Assembly: GCA_023398615.1 (NCBI GenBank)
Contig: JAEWSD010000181.1
Coordinates: 1 to 17,040 of the forward strand
Source: Bacillota bacterium
GTDB lineage: Bacteria > Bacillota > Clostridia > Lachnospirales > Lachnospiraceae
Length of the DNA stretch: 17,040 bases
Direction of reading: 5' to 3'
Both the position numbers and the translations under genes were made by a program. Positions 16,144 through 17,040 of the stretch are shown piece by piece; within the stretch, counting starts at the first letter, position 1, and each line of letters begins with the position of its first letter. Below the pieces are notes generated by a model. That model saw only the letters and a program-made list of their open reading frames with translations, did no database searches and had not been told where the DNA came from.

Positions 16144-16230
16144 TTGAAAGAAAAACACTTTCGGCCATTTTATTCAGGCCTATTCAATTTTTTGAACAGG
16201 TCATTAAAAATTGAAAGGCACGGGTATTAG
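16144..16230 (+). CDS. Candidate 28-residue small protein, TTG start
   Basis: A perfect AGGAGG at 16131-16136 is followed after 7 nt by TTG and 28 codons ending in TAG at 16228-16230. The predicted peptide is basic and aromatic: it begins (M)KEKHFRPFYSGLFNFL and ends KIERHGY. Without this reading frame the strong ribosome site has no obvious client, since rnhA starts 165 nt further on. Against it: TTG start, very short, and the same DNA forms a hairpin (16179-16200). I recognise no family. It could instead be a leader peptide or decayed sequence. Confidence 0.35.
   Translation: MKEKHFRPFYSGLFNFLNRSLKIERHGY
16179..16200. other. Hairpin inside the small candidate ORF
   Basis: CCTATTCAA (16179-16187) pairs with TTGAACAGG (16192-16200) with one mismatch, around a TTTT loop. 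The adjacent arms do not extend cleanly. No T-run follows, so it is a weak terminator candidate. Confidence 0.4.
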
Positions 16231-16287
16231 GTTGAAAAATAAAGACATTTTTCAACATCCTGATTTGTGTGTGCGCCAGAGCGCACA
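16231..16287 (+). promoter_or_regulatory. Two hairpins in the leader of the RNase HI gene
   Basis: First, a perfect 10-bp stem GTTGAAAAAT (16231-16240) / ATTTTTCAAC (16247-16256) with a 6-nt loop. Second, a GC-rich 7-bp stem TGTGCGC (16270-16276) / GCGCACA (16281-16287) with loop CAGA, ending 3 nt before the GGGAG ribosome site of rnhA. They could affect rnhA translation or mark an mRNA processing site (inference). I see no standard promoter in 16120-16300. Confidence 0.45.
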
Positions 16288-16300
16288 GATGGGAGTTATA

Positions 16301-16777
16301 ATGAAAGTAACAATTTATACGGACGGAGCGGCCAGAGGCAATCCGGACGGACCGGGAGGATACGGTACAATACTTGTATATGTGGACCCGTCGGGGAAGG
16401 AGCATATCCGGGAATATTCCGGAGGGTATAAGAAAACTACGAATAACCGGATGGAATTAATGGCAGTTATTGTCGGTCTGGAAGCACTTACAAAGCCCTG
16501 TGAGATTGAGCTGTATTCCGATTCACAATATGTAATCAAAGCTTTTACCGAGCGCTGGCTGGATGGCTGGATCAGGAAAGGCTGGAAACGGAGCGGGAAC
16601 GAACCGGTTAAGAATGTCGACCTGTGGAAACGGCTGCTTAAAGCAATGGAGCCGCATACCGTATCCTTTCACTGGGTAAAAGGCCATGACGGGCACCCGC
16701 AGAACGAAAGATGTGATCTTCTTGCAACAACGGCAGCCGACGGGGATGAGCTCGCCGAGGATGTGATTGAAGGATAG
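16301..16777 (+). CDS. rnhA: Ribonuclease HI
   Basis: Cytoplasmic nuclease that cuts the RNA strand of RNA-DNA hybrids, removing R-loops and primers. Seen: with ATG at 16301 the protein has 158 residues, close to the 155 of E. coli RNase HI. Catalytic residues are all present: Asp8 (YTDGA), Glu52 (NNRMEL), Asp74 (YSDSQYV), His129 (VKGHDGHPQNERCD) and Asp139. The basic handle region (WIRKGWKRSGNEPVKNVDLW, 90-109) is present as in E. coli type HI. Start: GGGAG at 16291-16295 is 5 nt upstream. The open frame extends upstream to TTG codons at 16211 and 16232, but those lack good ribosome sites and the added residues fall outside the fold. mutS follows after 42 nt, probably in the same transcript. 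Confidence 0.96.
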   Translation: MKVTIYTDGAARGNPDGPGGYGTILVYVDPSGKEHIREYSGGYKKTTNNRMELMAVIVGLEALTKPCEIELYSDSQYVIKAFTERWLDGWIRKGWKRSGNEPVKNVDLWKRLLKAMEPHTVSFHWVKGHDGHPQNERCDLLATTAADGDELAEDVIEG

Positions 16778-16819
16778 TTTATAGTTACGGCAGGATAAAA
16801 CGGAAGGGACGATAATTAC

Positions 16820-17040
16820 ATGGCAGACCTAACACCAATGATGCAGCAATACATGGAAATAAAAAACCAATACAGGGATTGTATCCTGTTCTACCGTTTA
16901 GGGGATTTTTATGAAATGTTCTTTGACGATGCGCTTACCTGTTCGAAGGAACTGGAAATAACCCTTACCGGCAAGAACTGCGGTCAGGAGGAGCGCGCAC
17001 CGATGTGCGGCGTCCCTTACCATGCGGTTGACAGCTATCT
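16820..17040 (+). CDS. mutS: DNA mismatch repair protein MutS, N-terminal fragment cut by window end
   Basis: Only the first 73 codons are inside the window. They carry the mismatch-recognition domain: QYMEIKNQYRDCILFYRLGD, then FYEMF with the mispair-stacking Phe30 and Glu32 (the F-x-E motif), and further on APMCGVPYHAVDSY, all diagnostic of true MutS. Start: ATG at 16820 with GGAAGGGACG about 8-10 nt upstream. It follows rnhA with no terminator between. It is distinct from the short membrane MutS-like protein at 13811-15568, which lacks this domain. The gene should continue beyond the window for roughly 2.4 kb, often followed by mutL in related genomes (family knowledge). Confidence 0.96.
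   Translation, partial: MADLTPMMQQYMEIKNQYRDCILFYRLGDFYEMFFDDALTCSKELEITLTGKNCGQEERAPMCGVPYHAVDSY

Noticed and set aside
16211..16300. N-terminal extension of RNase HI from TTG at 16211 or 16232
   Set aside because: The ATG at 16301 has a ribosome site 5 nt upstream and gives the normal RNase HI length; the extension would include two hairpins and has no family match. Some use of TTG 16232 cannot be excluded.
1..17040. CRISPR array, tRNA/rRNA genes, transposase, integrase, phage or toxin-antitoxin module
   Set aside because: No regularly spaced direct repeats, no cloverleaf or rRNA sequence recognised, and no protein frame with these family signatures was found.

Overview
The window reads as chromosomal DNA of an endospore-forming, low-to-mid GC, Gram-positive anaerobe of the class Clostridia, most like Lachnospiraceae (inference). 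The grounds are spoIVA (obligate spore-coat morphogenesis), a Der-PlsY-GpsA-SpoIVA gene order typical of Firmicutes, strong AGGAGG-type ribosome binding sites, sigma-A promoters and a secreted SH3b-NlpC/P60 wall hydrolase. I see no phage, plasmid, rRNA, tRNA or CRISPR sequence.

Layout. (1) 67-2235: a methyl-accepting chemotaxis protein with no N-terminal membrane anchor. It converges on (2) 2315-5317 (minus), a two-gene ABC export-type operon (MacB/LolD-like ATPase plus an FtsX-fold permease), divergent from a TetR-family regulator at 5459-6022 that probably controls it. (3) 6133-12059: a housekeeping/sporulation cluster made of a PDZ/radical-SAM-like DUF512 protein, der (ribosome assembly GTPase), plsY and gpsA (first steps of phospholipid synthesis), then spoIVA with its own leader and a strong terminator. 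(4) 12406-13443: a secreted NlpC/P60 peptidoglycan hydrolase behind a perfect-consensus sigma-A promoter. (5) 13484-13674: a 191-nt nested imperfect palindrome, the most repeat-like element here. (6) 13811-17040: a genome-maintenance-flavoured run on the plus strand. It contains a short membrane-anchored MutS-family ATPase, a translationally coupled DUF5662 protein whose His/Asp pattern resembles HD hydrolases, a 28-codon candidate peptide, RNase HI, and the start of full-length mutS, cut by the window edge.

Most of the window is ordinary core genome. The points most worth a second look are the coupled membrane MutS-like/DUF5662 pair, the nested palindrome and its two shorter relatives at gene ends (2263-2299 and 12083-12147), the chemoreceptor topology, and a palindrome sitting inside the ABC-operon promoter. 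Nothing was computed or searched; motif positions were counted by eye.
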